64,000 nucleotides of DNA from Treponema sp. UBA6988 (GCA_002448445.1 DJYC01000112.1:54550-118549), one strand, 5' to 3'. Shown: positions 34,591 through 43,674, counted from the first letter of the stretch. Translations and numbers: made by a program. The notes: generated from the sequence alone by a model not told the origin.

Positions 34591-34812
34591 TTAGACATAG
34601 CGCAGGACAATAAAGCCCAAGACAAGCATAATCACAAAGAGGGCAAGGCAAACTATCATGCAAAACAAATGCTTTCTTAGCTTGGTCTTTGGAACGGACT
34701 CAGAACATCCCTTTATATAACAGATGAGTTCTATGACAGCAACTACAAAAAGCACGATGGGGGCAGAAAAAATTATGCCCCCCGTAAAAACAAAGACTGG
34801 AATTAAAGACAA
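34591..34812 (-). CDS. Small two-segment membrane protein
   Basis: 73 residues with two hydrophobic helices (about 5-30 and 48-72) and a short basic linker. The start is a TTG at 34812 preceded by AAGGGAG at a good distance. No family was recognised. It lies downstream of the lytic transglycosylase gene on the same strand and could be co-transcribed with it. Confidence 0.5.
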   Translation of the reverse strand: MSLIPVFVFTGGIIFSAPIVLFVVAVIELICYIKGCSESVPKTKLRKHLFCMIVCLALFVIMLVLGFIVLRYV

Positions 34813-34839
34813 AAGCCACTCCCTTCTTTTAGAGTTTTC

Positions 34840-35787
34840 TTACGACTGTGTGTATTCAACCTTTTCGCCAAATCGACCGGCATTTCCCCGTTCAAAGAAT
34901 ACCAGCACGTCTTTTGCAAAGCTTTCGTCGATTGCGCTGCGGTAGTTGTTGATTGCGGCCACATAGTCAAGCGTTGAGTGAGGCGTATTGTTTGCGCTCA
35001 CCTTTGCGGCACCGGCATTGTACATTGCAAGGGCGGTAACTTCGTTTCCGGCGGTTCTGAGGAAATAGTTAAGGTGCTTGAGGCCCTTCAAAGCTGAAAT
35101 CTTGGGGTTAAAGAATTCCTCTTCTGTAAGGTTGGGGAAGGCATTGCTGTTGAGCTGGAAAAGGCCGCGGTCTATTGAACCGTTCTTGTTCACGTGGGAA
35201 GCATAGGGCTTAAAGTGGCTTTCTGCATAAGCAAGGGAAAATGCCAGTGAAAGCGGAATGTTGTATGTCTCTGCAGCATCAAGGATTGCAATTGCAGTTT
35301 CGCGGTTGCCTGTTACCTGGTAGTAAAAACCCTCAACAGCTGCGCGGGTCTGGGGCTGGCGGTAAAGGAGCAAGCCCAGGTCTTCACGGTTGGCGGCATT
35401 TGGATGCAGTGAAAGGGATGCGGTTCCAGCTCCCCTGGTAAATTTTGCGGGAAGGGCATGGGAAGAATTGTCCCTTGCTGCAAGCTGGGCGAAGAAGTCC
35501 GGGGCATCAAGAGAAAGTTGTGCATCAGCGGCAAGTTCTGCGGGGGCAGCATCTTCAGAAGCTGCATCCTTGGTAGGGCTAACTTCAACTGACTGAACTT
35601 TTTCAGTGCTTACGCTTGAATTTGATGCAACAGGGGAAAGGCTGCTGAATTCTGCATTTGGAAGATAGAAATAGATGAAGGAACAGACGGCAGCAAACAA
35701 GGCGCAGAAAAAGGCTGAGTTAAAAATAAGCCTTATCACATTTGTGCGCTCAGCGGTCTGGTAATAATCAATGCGCTCACAAGTCAT
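34840..35787 (-). CDS. Membrane-anchored lytic transglycosylase (SLT domain)
   Basis: 315 residues. One membrane segment near residues 20-40, a Ser/Ala-rich linker, then a C-terminal SLT domain: the catalytic Glu in AYAESHFKPYAS, then DRGLFQLN and ALAMYNAG. Such enzymes cleave the glycan strand of peptidoglycan in the periplasm. The start at 35787 has AAGGAG 6 nt upstream. The linker suggests it reaches into the cell wall from the inner membrane. Confidence 0.85.
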   Translation of the reverse strand: MTCERIDYYQTAERTNVIRLIFNSAFFCALFAAVCSFIYFYLPNAEFSSLSPVASNSSVSTEKVQSVEVSPTKDAASEDAAPAELAADAQLSLDAPDFFAQLAARDNSSHALPAKFTRGAGTASLSLHPNAANREDLGLLLYRQPQTRAAVEGFYYQVTGNRETAIAILDAAETYNIPLSLAFSLAYAESHFKPYASHVNKNGSIDRGLFQLNSNAFPNLTEEEFFNPKISALKGLKHLNYFLRTAGNEVTALAMYNAGAAKVSANNTPHSTLDYVAAINNYRSAIDESFAKDVLVFFERGNAGRFGEKVEYTQS

Positions 35788-36019
35788 TGAAGTCTCCTTA
35801 AAAATAAAACCCCTCTCATCTCTCCGAATTTATTGCAAAGATATTGGCACAATTTCGGATTTTAGGCAAGTGAATTTTGGAGAAATTCGATGAAATTCAT
35901 AAGTTTTTTTCGAAATTTCCTGCTTTTTCGTTGAAAACTATGCGCTTTTTTACCAAAACTTACAGTTTGAATTTAGACTTTGCCGTTTTTTCACAGCATT
36001 TGCTCCTTCTGAACCTAAC

Positions 36020-37471
36020 CTACATTACAAATTTATTCGAAGGCTGCTCAAGCCACCACGCTGTATATGGAATTGAGCAGTGTTTTTTTAGACCTTGGGT
36101 AAAACTTTTGTTGTTAAACAAGTCTGCAATATTCCTTGCAAAATTATAAAGCCCTTCGTAACCGAACATCTGGTATTCGTCGGTAAGCTGAACTACCGGA
36201 ATGCCCATCTTTGTTACAAATGGACGCGTACCCGGATGGCGCACAATGTAAAGGTCAGGTTTTTCCCTGTTCAGGATATTCAAGAGCTCGTGGTTCTGCA
36301 AATCAATAATCGAAAGCTTTAAGTCCGGGTGAGACTTTTCTATATGGGTCAAAGTGTCAGGAATCGTCTGGTCATCGTATTTTGAATCGTGATGCCAGGA
36401 AAGGGCAGCCTTTACCGTAATCCCTATTTCACCAAGAACGCGGACTGCTTCGTATGTAAAGCCTGGACCTGCTGCAATCACGGCTGTTTTTCCGGCAAAA
36501 AGCTTTTTAAAACCTTCAATTTTTGAAAGATATTTCTCGCGCTCTTCCCGGATAATTTCTTCTGCAATTTCTTCCTTATGAAGGATTCGTGCAATGTCGC
36601 GAAGCCAGGTGTCAAAGCCTTCAATTCCGTTGCCGTTAATCGTCTTTACATAGGGGACGCCGTAGAGCTGCTCAAGTGCGTTTCCAAGGTACGGGCTCAG
36701 AGCACCGCAGGAACTTACGGTTGCAAGGCTTTCGCTCATGTGGGAAAGCTCTTCAATCGTGGAATTTGCATACAAGAAAAGCGGCTCTGCATCAAAGCGC
36801 TTGAATATCTTTGTGATATACGGCCTTATGCTTTCCTCAAAATTCTTAAAGTTGATGATGTTGCGCTTTTGCTTTGGTGGCTTTACGATGTACTTCATTA
36901 TAACGTAATCGCTTATGTCAAATCCAGTTGCCCAGACTTTGCTTTTTATTCCTTCGCAGTGAACGGGAATAACCGGCACCGGAAGTTTTTTATCAAACTC
37001 ATCTGCAACAGCATCGATGTCTTCGCCGATAATCCCCGTAACACAGCCGGTGCAGATAAAAATTGCATCAGACGGATAACGGTCCCAGGCTTCCTGCACG
37101 GTTTTCCTCAATTTGTTTGCCGCCCCAAAAACCGTATCGCCTTCAGTCAGGTTAGTGCAAAGATATTTTGTATTCCATTTTTTTCCGATTCTTGCCGCAA
37201 GCCCGGAATAAAGAGCCGTCCACCGCGGAACAAATGCACTGCAGCCTATCGGCGTATGATAGACAATCGTAACATTGCGTATGCTGCTTATCTGGTCCAT
37301 TACCATTACAGAAAGACAGGTATTGTTTTGTGAAAAGCAGCGCTCACAATTTTTTAATGAACACTTCCTTGTCCCTTCAATCAAAGATTTTACGTCACCT
37401 GTAAACGAAAGTACAGACTTAAGGCGGATTTCGCGAATGGAAATTTCAGAATTGGATAAGTTAAAAGCCAT
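36020..37471 (-). CDS. Nitrogenase-like component 1, NifD-type subunit
   Basis: 483 residues. NifD-type landmarks: HTPIGC (Cys77), CTGCVTGIIGEDI (Cys143), and Cys52 25 residues before Cys77, matching the spacing of the three NifD P-cluster cysteines (26 and 66 in NifD; 25 and 66 here). VSSCGALSPYLGNAL (Cys255) matches the FeMo-co cysteine region. The cofactor histidine region reads QLTDEYQMFGYEG, with no His. Extra cysteines (37, 42, 45) lie at the N-terminus. It is the last gene of an operon with an amino-acid ABC transporter. SD AAAGGGG. It is probably not a true nitrogenase; a substrate-specific nitrogenase-like reductase is more likely. Confidence 0.85.
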   Translation of the reverse strand: MAFNLSNSEISIREIRLKSVLSFTGDVKSLIEGTRKCSLKNCERCFSQNNTCLSVMVMDQISSIRNVTIVYHTPIGCSAFVPRWTALYSGLAARIGKKWNTKYLCTNLTEGDTVFGAANKLRKTVQEAWDRYPSDAIFICTGCVTGIIGEDIDAVADEFDKKLPVPVIPVHCEGIKSKVWATGFDISDYVIMKYIVKPPKQKRNIINFKNFEESIRPYITKIFKRFDAEPLFLYANSTIEELSHMSESLATVSSCGALSPYLGNALEQLYGVPYVKTINGNGIEGFDTWLRDIARILHKEEIAEEIIREEREKYLSKIEGFKKLFAGKTAVIAAGPGFTYEAVRVLGEIGITVKAALSWHHDSKYDDQTIPDTLTHIEKSHPDLKLSIIDLQNHELLNILNREKPDLYIVRHPGTRPFVTKMGIPVVQLTDEYQMFGYEGLYNFARNIADLFNNKSFTQGLKKHCSIPYTAWWLEQPSNKFVM

Positions 37472-37504
37472 ATTTTTCCCCTTTACTTAAATTAGATGGT
37501 TAAG

Positions 37505-38254
37505 TCAAATTATGTATTCAGGCTGCAGGGACCTTGATAAAAACTGTCTGGTCCTCTCTTCCTTTGGATTTGTAAAAATCTCTTCGGGAGCACCTTCTTC
37601 CACAACATCACCTTTGTCTATATACACAATACGGTCAGAGACATCCCTTGCAAAAGCCATCTCGTGCGTAACGATAATCATCGTCCGCTTTTCTGATGCA
37701 ACTTCCTTTATAAGCTTTAAGACATCGCTTACAAGCTCTGGGTCCAAGGCACTGGTCGGTTCATCAAAAAGAATCACCTCCGGGTCAAGGACAAGGGCAC
37801 GGGCAATCCCAATTCTCTGCTGCTGACCGCCTGAAAGTTTACTAGGATACTCGTCCCTTTTATCTTCAAGTCCTATTTTTTTAAGATAAGCCAATGCAAC
37901 TTTTTCTGCTTCTGCCTTTGGAAGAATTTTATTTACGATTAATGGCTCCATAATATTTTCAAGCGCAGTCTTGTTCTTAAAGAGATTAAAATTTTGAAAA
38001 ACCATCGTGCTTTTTAGCCTTAGCTTCTTTATCTCATTTTTACCGGCCTGTTCGCAGTTGACGGACGCATCTCCAATAGTGATAGTTCCGGAATCTGCAT
38101 GCTCCAAAAAATTAAGGCACCTAAGCAAAGTAGATTTTCCGCCGCCGCTTGAACCGATTATAGATACAATTTCATTATCATTTATAGAAAGGTTTATTCC
38201 CCTAAGTACTTCATTCTGATTGAACGCTTTTTTCAGATTCTTAATTTCAATCAT
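37505..38254 (-). CDS. Polar amino acid ABC transporter ATP-binding protein
   Basis: 249 residues with all ABC motifs: GSSGGGKST, LSGGQQQR, VILFDEPTSALDP and VTHE. The sequence is of the GlnQ/TcyC/TcyN type that serves glutamine, arginine or cystine importers. SD GGGGAG. It is 12 nt from the permease stop and 33 nt from the NifD-like start, so all four genes form one operon. Confidence 0.9.
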   Translation of the reverse strand: MIEIKNLKKAFNQNEVLRGINLSINDNEIVSIIGSSGGGKSTLLRCLNFLEHADSGTITIGDASVNCEQAGKNEIKKLRLKSTMVFQNFNLFKNKTALENIMEPLIVNKILPKAEAEKVALAYLKKIGLEDKRDEYPSKLSGGQQQRIGIARALVLDPEVILFDEPTSALDPELVSDVLKLIKEVASEKRTMIIVTHEMAFARDVSDRIVYIDKGDVVEEGAPEEIFTNPKEERTRQFLSRSLQPEYII

Positions 38255-38266
38255 AATTTCTCCCCG

Positions 38267-38983
38267 CTAAAATGCATTTTTGCTGAATCGTGAAAGTTTT
38301 TTTTCTAATACCAACAGAAGCCTTTCCAAGAGAGCGCAGACTGGCCAATACAAAAGCGAAACCGCAATATAAATTTCAAAATAACGGAACGACCGAGAAC
38401 CAACAATCCTTGCCTGTGCCATGATGTCAACAACGGTAATACAAAATGCAAGAGAAGTATTCTTTATCATTGCAAGCAACGAGCTTGTGAGTGTAGGCAG
38501 TGCAATTACAAAAGCCTGAGGAAGAATGACAGTTTTTAGCGAATCCCACGTTGAATAGTGAAGGCTTTTGCACGCTTCAAACTGCCCAGCTTCCACGGAC
38601 ATCAAGGAGCTTCTGAATGACTCGGACATGTAGGCGCCGGTGTTGAGTGCAAATGCAATTATTGCAAACAAAGTGCTCGGCAACGAATTGATGTCAAACT
38701 CATTGCCGGCAGCTTCAACAATTCTGGAGATAAGGAGCGGAATTCCATAGTATGCAAGGTAGAGCTGGATAACCATAGGAGTTCCGCGAATAAAAGAAAT
38801 GAACACTGTAGAAATTTGCGAAAGAACCTTAACATGGAAAAATCGTATTAAGGCAATCAATATTCCCAGTAAAAATCCAATAATAGTAGCACTGAATGCA
38901 ATTAATAAAGTTATTGGCAGTTTTGTTACTATTTCAGGAATTGTTGAAAATATATAAGTGATGTCGTCAAGCAATTTTTCCAT
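38267..38983 (-). CDS. Polar amino acid ABC transporter permease
   Basis: 238 residues with five membrane segments and the HisM/TcyB-type motif SFIRGTPMVIQLYLAYYGIP. The EAA-like loop EACKSLHYSTWDSLKTVILP lies before the last segments. Inner-membrane pore of the transporter. SD AGGAAG. Homologues include cystine permeases; the actual substrate cannot be read from the sequence. Confidence 0.88.
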   Translation of the reverse strand: MEKLLDDITYIFSTIPEIVTKLPITLLIAFSATIIGFLLGILIALIRFFHVKVLSQISTVFISFIRGTPMVIQLYLAYYGIPLLISRIVEAAGNEFDINSLPSTLFAIIAFALNTGAYMSESFRSSLMSVEAGQFEACKSLHYSTWDSLKTVILPQAFVIALPTLTSSLLAMIKNTSLAFCITVVDIMAQARIVGSRSFRYFEIYIAVSLLYWPVCALLERLLLVLEKKLSRFSKNAF

Positions 38984-39003
38984 ATTATTCTTCCTGCTTT
39001 ATA

Positions 39004-39798
39004 TTATTTGCTTTTAACTGTCGTATCGCTTCCAAACCACTTAACGGCAAGCTTGGACAGTGTTCCGTCAGCGCGTATTTCTTCGAGTCCATTGTCGAAC
39101 AGAGCCTTTATGCGTTCACCCTTTTTGTTTTTTGCAAAAATAAGATAGGCCGGGTTAAGCAAGTCAGGGTCGGCAGGAATATATGCCAGCGGTTCTTTGC
39201 GTTCATTGATAAAAACGCCTGCCGCAACAGGGCTATCCACAGTAACGTCCGCCCTTCCAGAAAGGACTTCCGCAAAGATTGCAGCCGTTGCCGTATCCCC
39301 TGCATAGACAATGTTTATTTTGTCACCGTTTTCTTTATTGAATTTTTCAAGCCATTCTGCATAAGACGAGCCACCGCCCACGATTACATTCTTGCCAAAC
39401 AAATCTTTGGCAGACTTAATGTCCGTATCATTCCTAAAGATAAGGGCCGGATAGTCATAGTTGTATGGTTCTGCCGCATACAAAAACTGTTTTTCGCGTG
39501 CAGGATTTTTCTTTATTTCGTTTGCAACCAAATCAAAGCGTCCGGCACCAAGGGCAACGAGCATTCCGTCCCATGGCGTAGGCTCAATTTTCAGGCTTAT
39601 GCCGGGAGTCTTTTCTACAATTGCATTTATAACATCAACATCAAAGCCGGTAATGTTTCCCTCAGAGTCAACAAAGTTGTAAGGCTTCCAACCTCCCTCT
39701 ATTGCAACGCGGACAACTTCCTGCTTGTTTTTTGACTTTGAATTGCAACTTGTAAAAATTGCTCCAATTGCGAAAAAAAGAATAAAAATTTTTTTCAT
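39004..39798 (-). CDS. Amino acid ABC transporter substrate-binding lipoprotein
   Basis: About 264 residues. The signal peptide ends in a plausible lipobox (IFTSC). The SBP_bac_3 fold shows in GGWKPYNFVDSEGNITGFDV, then DGMLVALGAGRFDLV. The arginine that usually grips the ligand carboxylate lies near PAREKQF, and the aspartate of DVTVDSPVA fits the amine contact. It belongs to the cystine/polar amino acid branch. The ATG at 39798 has GGAGG 7 nt upstream; the frame to 39834 is rejected. First gene of the minus-strand arm. Confidence 0.88.
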   Translation of the reverse strand: MKKIFILFFAIGAIFTSCNSKSKNKQEVVRVAIEGGWKPYNFVDSEGNITGFDVDVINAIVEKTPGISLKIEPTPWDGMLVALGAGRFDLVANEIKKNPAREKQFLYAAEPYNYDYPALIFRNDTDIKSAKDLFGKNVIVGGGSSYAEWLEKFNKENGDKINIVYAGDTATAAIFAEVLSGRADVTVDSPVAAGVFINERKEPLAYIPADPDLLNPAYLIFAKNKKGERIKALFDNGLEEIRADGTLSKLAVKWFGSDTTVKSK

Positions 39799-39844
39799 AA
39801 TATACCTCCATGAAAAATTATTTTTGTGATTCATACCTTGTTGA

Positions 39845-39966
39845 TGTATATATACAAGTTTTAAATTCTTTTTTCCAATTCATTTTTTTTATGATTGTCA
39901 ATAAAAAAATTATATAAATTTTAGCCGTCCATTTTTATTGACCTAATCAATTTGGAACTGTATATT
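39845..39966. promoter_or_regulatory. Shared divergent control region of the nitrogenase-like locus
   Basis: Plus-strand promoter TTGACC (39938-39943), 17 nt, TATATT (39961-39966). Two palindromes lie in this region: ATTGA-CCTAA-TCAAT (39937-39951) on the -35 box, and TGTATATATACA (39845-39856) on the minus-strand side. The layout suggests one regulator controlling both arms. No regulator gene is adjacent. Confidence 0.55.
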
Positions 39967-39996
39967 TTGCCTTGTTAAAACCTATTGGAGAATTTT

Positions 39997-40797
39997 ATGA
40001 AACGACCCTTTATCTACATTCACATGCTGACAAGCCTTGACGGAAAAATATGGGGAGAATTTACAAAGCTCCCTGAGGAAACAGCTGCGGCTCCTTTCTT
40101 TAAAGAAATTGGCTTTGGACGTGACTACTGGAATACGGATGCAAATCTTAGCGGAACCAACACCGCTCTTAATGATTACACTTACCACAAGGCACCGGAC
40201 CTTAATGCAAATGCAGAAATTGTTCCTCCGGGTGATTTTATTGCCGTTAAGGAAGCTGAGCGCTACAGCTTTGTCCTTGACCGCAAAGGTATTCTGGGCT
40301 ACCAGAAAAACGAAATATTTTATGCAGGGGTTCACTCGCACATCGTCGACGTAATTACGGAAAAAGTTTCCAACGAGTACAAGGATTTTTTGCGGAGAAA
40401 AAATATTTCTTACATTATCTGCGGAAACGAAGAAATTGACTACGATGTTATGTTTCAAAAAATGGTGGAACTTTTTGGAGTAAAGTTTTTGTCTGTTGCA
40501 GGCGGCGGAACACTGAACTGGGCTTTCTTGCGGAAGGGCTACGTTGATGAAATAGGTTTTGTTATTGTTCCGGGAGCAGATGGAGGAACAGGCACCCCAC
40601 AGCTTTTTATGGCAAAAGAAGGATGGGGCGAAGAGATTCCTGTCTCGTTTGAATTTGTCGAAGTAAAAGTTGACGAACGCTCAGGTGCATTGTGGCTTCA
40701 TTACAAAGTAAAAAAGGTTTGGCAAAAAGATGAATGGATTAAGGAGTTTGGGCTTGGCCCGAAAGATTTTGTCTCTGCAGATAATTCAGGAAAATAA
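39997..40797 (+). CDS. RibD C-terminal / DHFR-like reductase
   Basis: 266 residues. N-terminal IYIHMLTSLDGKI and GGGTLNWAFLRKGYVDEI are the substrate and NADPH contacts of the RibD C-terminal/dihydrofolate-reductase-like family. Free-standing members reduce pyrimidine or pterin-like compounds, or have unknown substrates. The start is the ATG at 39997 with TTGGAG upstream, not the TTG at 39985. It is 14 nt before the NifK-like gene and co-transcribed with it. In this locus it may supply a reduced cofactor or process the product. Confidence 0.8.
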   Translation: MKRPFIYIHMLTSLDGKIWGEFTKLPEETAAAPFFKEIGFGRDYWNTDANLSGTNTALNDYTYHKAPDLNANAEIVPPGDFIAVKEAERYSFVLDRKGILGYQKNEIFYAGVHSHIVDVITEKVSNEYKDFLRRKNISYIICGNEEIDYDVMFQKMVELFGVKFLSVAGGGTLNWAFLRKGYVDEIGFVIVPGADGGTGTPQLFMAKEGWGEEIPVSFEFVEVKVDERSGALWLHYKVKKVWQKDEWIKEFGLGPKDFVSADNSGK

Positions 40798-40811
40798 AGG
40801 GGAAAATAAAA

Positions 40812-42098
40812 ATGTTAAATGTATTAGATCAGCCACGGTATAAATGCGCACTTGCAGCCATGCAGACTGTCCAGTCAATTCCGGGCGCACTGCCAATCCT
40901 TCACTCAGGCCCCGGGTGTGCAAGCAAGCTGAACGACAACAGCGGTTCAGGCGGGCATTTTGCGCCAAATGCATACCCATGCTCTCTTGTAAGCGAAAAA
41001 GAAGTCGTCTTTGGCGGAATAAAAAAACTTCGCAACACTGTAGAAAATGCGCTTAAAGTAATGGATGCAGAGCTTTTTGTAGTAATATCGGGATGCACGA
41101 CAGAAATAATCGGTGATGACATTCAGGAAGTTGCAGAAGATTTTTTTACTTTAGAAAAACCTGTGGTCTGGGCAAAGACTCCTGGATTCAAAGGCAACAA
41201 CTACCTTGGCCATGACTGGATCTTAAAATCAATTTTTGAACAGTACTTGCCAAAGCTTGAGGCGGCACCAAAAATAAAGGGGCTTGTAAATATTTTTGCA
41301 GGCACACCGGAGCACGACCCCTTCTGGCTTGGAAACCTCCACGAGCTTGAAAGGCTTGTTGAATCAATAGGGCTTATTCCAAACACAATCTTTGGTGCAG
41401 GACGTTCACTTGAAAACATAAAAAAAATCCGCCAGGCAGAATACACAATCCTTGTCTCTCCGTGGGTTGGAACAGAAAGTGCGGAATATCTTGAAAAGGC
41501 TTTTGATATTCCGCTTTTAAAATATCCAGTCCTTCCAATCGGTGCATTTGAGACAACGAAATTCCTTCGTGCGGTCGGAGACTTTTGCAATGCGGACAAA
41601 GAGAAGGTAGAAAAAGTCATAAAGGAAAACGAAGAAGAATATTACTACTATCTTGAGCGCTTTGCAGACACCATTCTTGAAACGCGGCTTTTGGGAAAAA
41701 GGTTTACCGTAGCTTCGGAAGCACAGTATGCGCTTGCAATTACAAAATTTCTTGTTAATGATTTGGGAAGCTTTCCTCTTACGCAGTTTATTACCGATGA
41801 CACGCCGGAAAAATACCGCGATGCAATAAAGGCGGAATTCAATAATCTGAATTACGATATTCATGCAGATGTTGAATGGACTACAGACGGAAAGGATATT
41901 GAAAACAAAATACGCGGCTTTGACTTTGCAGGCATCCCCTTGATTGCAGGAAGCAGTTGGGAAAAAAACATTGCCAAGGAACTTGGTGCGCGCTATGTGA
42001 ACATTTCCTATCCGGTAATTGACCGCCTTATAATAAACAGCAACATTGCAGGATATTCTGGAGCCTTAAAGCTTTTGGAAGACATTTATACAGCATGA
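40812..42098 (+). CDS. Nitrogenase-like component 1, NifK-type subunit
   Basis: 428 residues. Cys12 (QPRYKCALAAM), Cys36 (HSGPGCASKL) and Cys95 (ISGCTTEIIGDDI) are spaced 24 and 59 apart, against 25 and 58 for the NifK P-cluster ligands. The protein lacks the long N-terminal region of true NifK. SD AAAGGGGAAAA, almost the same as before the NifD-like gene. It pairs with the product of 36020-37471 across the divergent promoter. It ends 22 nt from the convergent prsW-like gene. Confidence 0.85.
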   Translation: MLNVLDQPRYKCALAAMQTVQSIPGALPILHSGPGCASKLNDNSGSGGHFAPNAYPCSLVSEKEVVFGGIKKLRNTVENALKVMDAELFVVISGCTTEIIGDDIQEVAEDFFTLEKPVVWAKTPGFKGNNYLGHDWILKSIFEQYLPKLEAAPKIKGLVNIFAGTPEHDPFWLGNLHELERLVESIGLIPNTIFGAGRSLENIKKIRQAEYTILVSPWVGTESAEYLEKAFDIPLLKYPVLPIGAFETTKFLRAVGDFCNADKEKVEKVIKENEEEYYYYLERFADTILETRLLGKRFTVASEAQYALAITKFLVNDLGSFPLTQFITDDTPEKYRDAIKAEFNNLNYDIHADVEWTTDGKDIENKIRGFDFAGIPLIAGSSWEKNIAKELGARYVNISYPVIDRLIINSNIAGYSGALKLLEDIYTA

Positions 42099-42119
42099 CT
42101 TTCAGCCAGGGCAAAAAGA

Positions 42120-42833
42120 CTAGAGTCTGCAATCACTCTCAAAATCATTGTAGATAAGCATCCAGGCAATCACGTCCATAACAAAAACGTAGAGGAAGAA
42201 CAAAAGCCCAAGCCCCCCGCCCTGAATGCTGTCGCTAAGCAAAAAGTCGTAGACCGCATGGCAAAGGGTTGCAGACGCCACGCTAAGAACCATGTTGGCA
42301 AAGGAAAGAACCCCAAGCTTCCTGTTCTTGAACTGTCTGGCGCGCGAAAAGAAAAACCCCATCAGAACACCGTAGGTAGCATGCCCCGGAATGGAAAAAA
42401 TAGCCCTTCCCAAAGCAATCGAATGTCCCCAGCCCAAAAGATAAAGCACATTCTCGCAGCCTGCAAAACCCAGCGAAGAAGCAAGCGCATAGACAATGCC
42501 GTCGTAGCGGTAGCGGAAGCAGGGACTTGACCACAAAAGAATCATCAGAATGAGCCACTTATAAAGTTCTTCAACAAGGGCAACAGCCCAAAAATTAAGC
42601 GCAAAGTCAAAGTCCATGGCACTTCTGGCCGCATAGTTCATAAAAAGGAGGCTTCCCACAATGCGCTCAAATGGGATGACCGCAAAAGAAAAGAGGGCAC
42701 TTAAAAAGAAAACCTGAAAAACCTTCCCAAAAGGCTCACGTTCAAAGCGGTCCTTGCTGTAGACAAAAAATAGGATAAGAAAGACAGGCAGCAGGGCAAA
42801 AATCAGCGTAAGACCAAAAAAAGCAAAGGTCAA
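42120..42833 (-). CDS. PrsW-family intramembrane metalloprotease
   Basis: 237 residues with about seven membrane segments. The PrsW motifs are EELYKW (catalytic glutamates), GCENVLYLL, the membrane histidine in SIPGHATYG, and the late CHAVYDFLL. PrsW-type proteases cleave anti-sigma factors or other membrane proteins. It is the last gene of the operon with proA and proB; the SD is GGGAGG. Its substrate is unknown. Confidence 0.82.
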   Translation of the reverse strand: MTFAFFGLTLIFALLPVFLILFFVYSKDRFEREPFGKVFQVFFLSALFSFAVIPFERIVGSLLFMNYAARSAMDFDFALNFWAVALVEELYKWLILMILLWSSPCFRYRYDGIVYALASSLGFAGCENVLYLLGWGHSIALGRAIFSIPGHATYGVLMGFFFSRARQFKNRKLGVLSFANMVLSVASATLCHAVYDFLLSDSIQGGGLGLLFFLYVFVMDVIAWMLIYNDFESDCRL

Positions 42834-42858
42834 GAAAACCTCCCGTGCCGCCTAAGAA

Positions 42859-43674
42859 TTATTCCTTGGGAGCAGAAGCGTCGGCAGCCTCAAAGAGGGT
42901 ACCCTTCTGGGAACCGTCCAAAAGAGACGCAAGCGGATTGTCCTTTTTGCTGTTTGCAAGAACCATGGGAATTCCGTTCTGCGTAGCCTTCTGGGCAGCT
43001 TCAATCTTTGTGCGTATTCCGCCGGTACCAAAAGAATTGGTCTTTCCCAAAGTGATTCCCTTCAAGAGGGCATCTATATCCGTAACGCTTTCTACAAGCT
43101 TTGCATCAGGATTAGTCTTGGGATTGTCCGTATAAACACCGTCAATGTCGCTAAAGAGAACAAGAAGCTCCGCGCTCCACAAAATTGCCGTAAGGGCAGA
43201 AAGGTTGTCGTTGTCTCCTATAGAATTCTCTTCAAAGGAAACAGAATCATTTTCATTTATAATAGGAACAACACCTTCGTCCACAAGGGTAAAGAGAGTG
43301 TTCCTCATGTTAAGGGTGTGGTGGTAGTCCTCAAAATCTTCCTTTACAAAAAGAAGCTGGGCAACGTGCAAAGACTGCTTCTTAAAGGCAGCCCTCCACT
43401 TGTCCATAAGCTCCACCTGGCCTATTGCACAAAGAGCCTGGCGGTAGTGCATGTCCTTTTTGTGGGCCCATCCGTTAATGCTGGAAAGCCCCGCAACCTG
43501 TGCACCGGAAGAAACGATGATTATCTGCTTGCCTAAAGCCATAAGCTTTGCGCAGTCAGCTGCAATCATGTTCATAAAGTCAAGGTTGATTGTGCCGTCC
43601 GCCTTTGCAAGCGAATTGCTTCCAAATTTTATTACTATTTTCTTTGCGCTTTCAAGAGTCTGCTGAATGTTCAT
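42859..43674 (-). CDS. proB: Glutamate 5-kinase, short form
   Basis: 271 residues: the amino-acid-kinase domain alone (KIVIKFGSNSLAK, then VSSGAQVAG and NENDSVSFEE). The C-terminal PUA domain of E. coli-type ProB is missing, as in many short bacterial forms. It phosphorylates glutamate in the first step of proline synthesis. The start overlaps the proA stop (ATGA at 43671-43674). Confidence 0.92.
   Translation of the reverse strand: MNIQQTLESAKKIVIKFGSNSLAKADGTINLDFMNMIAADCAKLMALGKQIIIVSSGAQVAGLSSINGWAHKKDMHYRQALCAIGQVELMDKWRAAFKKQSLHVAQLLFVKEDFEDYHHTLNMRNTLFTLVDEGVVPIINENDSVSFEENSIGDNDNLSALTAILWSAELLVLFSDIDGVYTDNPKTNPDAKLVESVTDIDALLKGITLGKTNSFGTGGIRTKIEAAQKATQNGIPMVLANSKKDNPLASLLDGSQKGTLFEAADASAPKE

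Noticed and set aside
36578..37333. Long open frame antisense to the NifD-like gene
   Set aside because: Its codons follow the complementary strand of a clearly coding gene, and it has no SD, promoter or family motif.
36020..42098. A true nitrogen-fixing nif cluster
   Set aside because: No NifH, NifE/N or NifB, the NifK-like protein is short, and the cofactor histidine is missing from the NifD-like protein.
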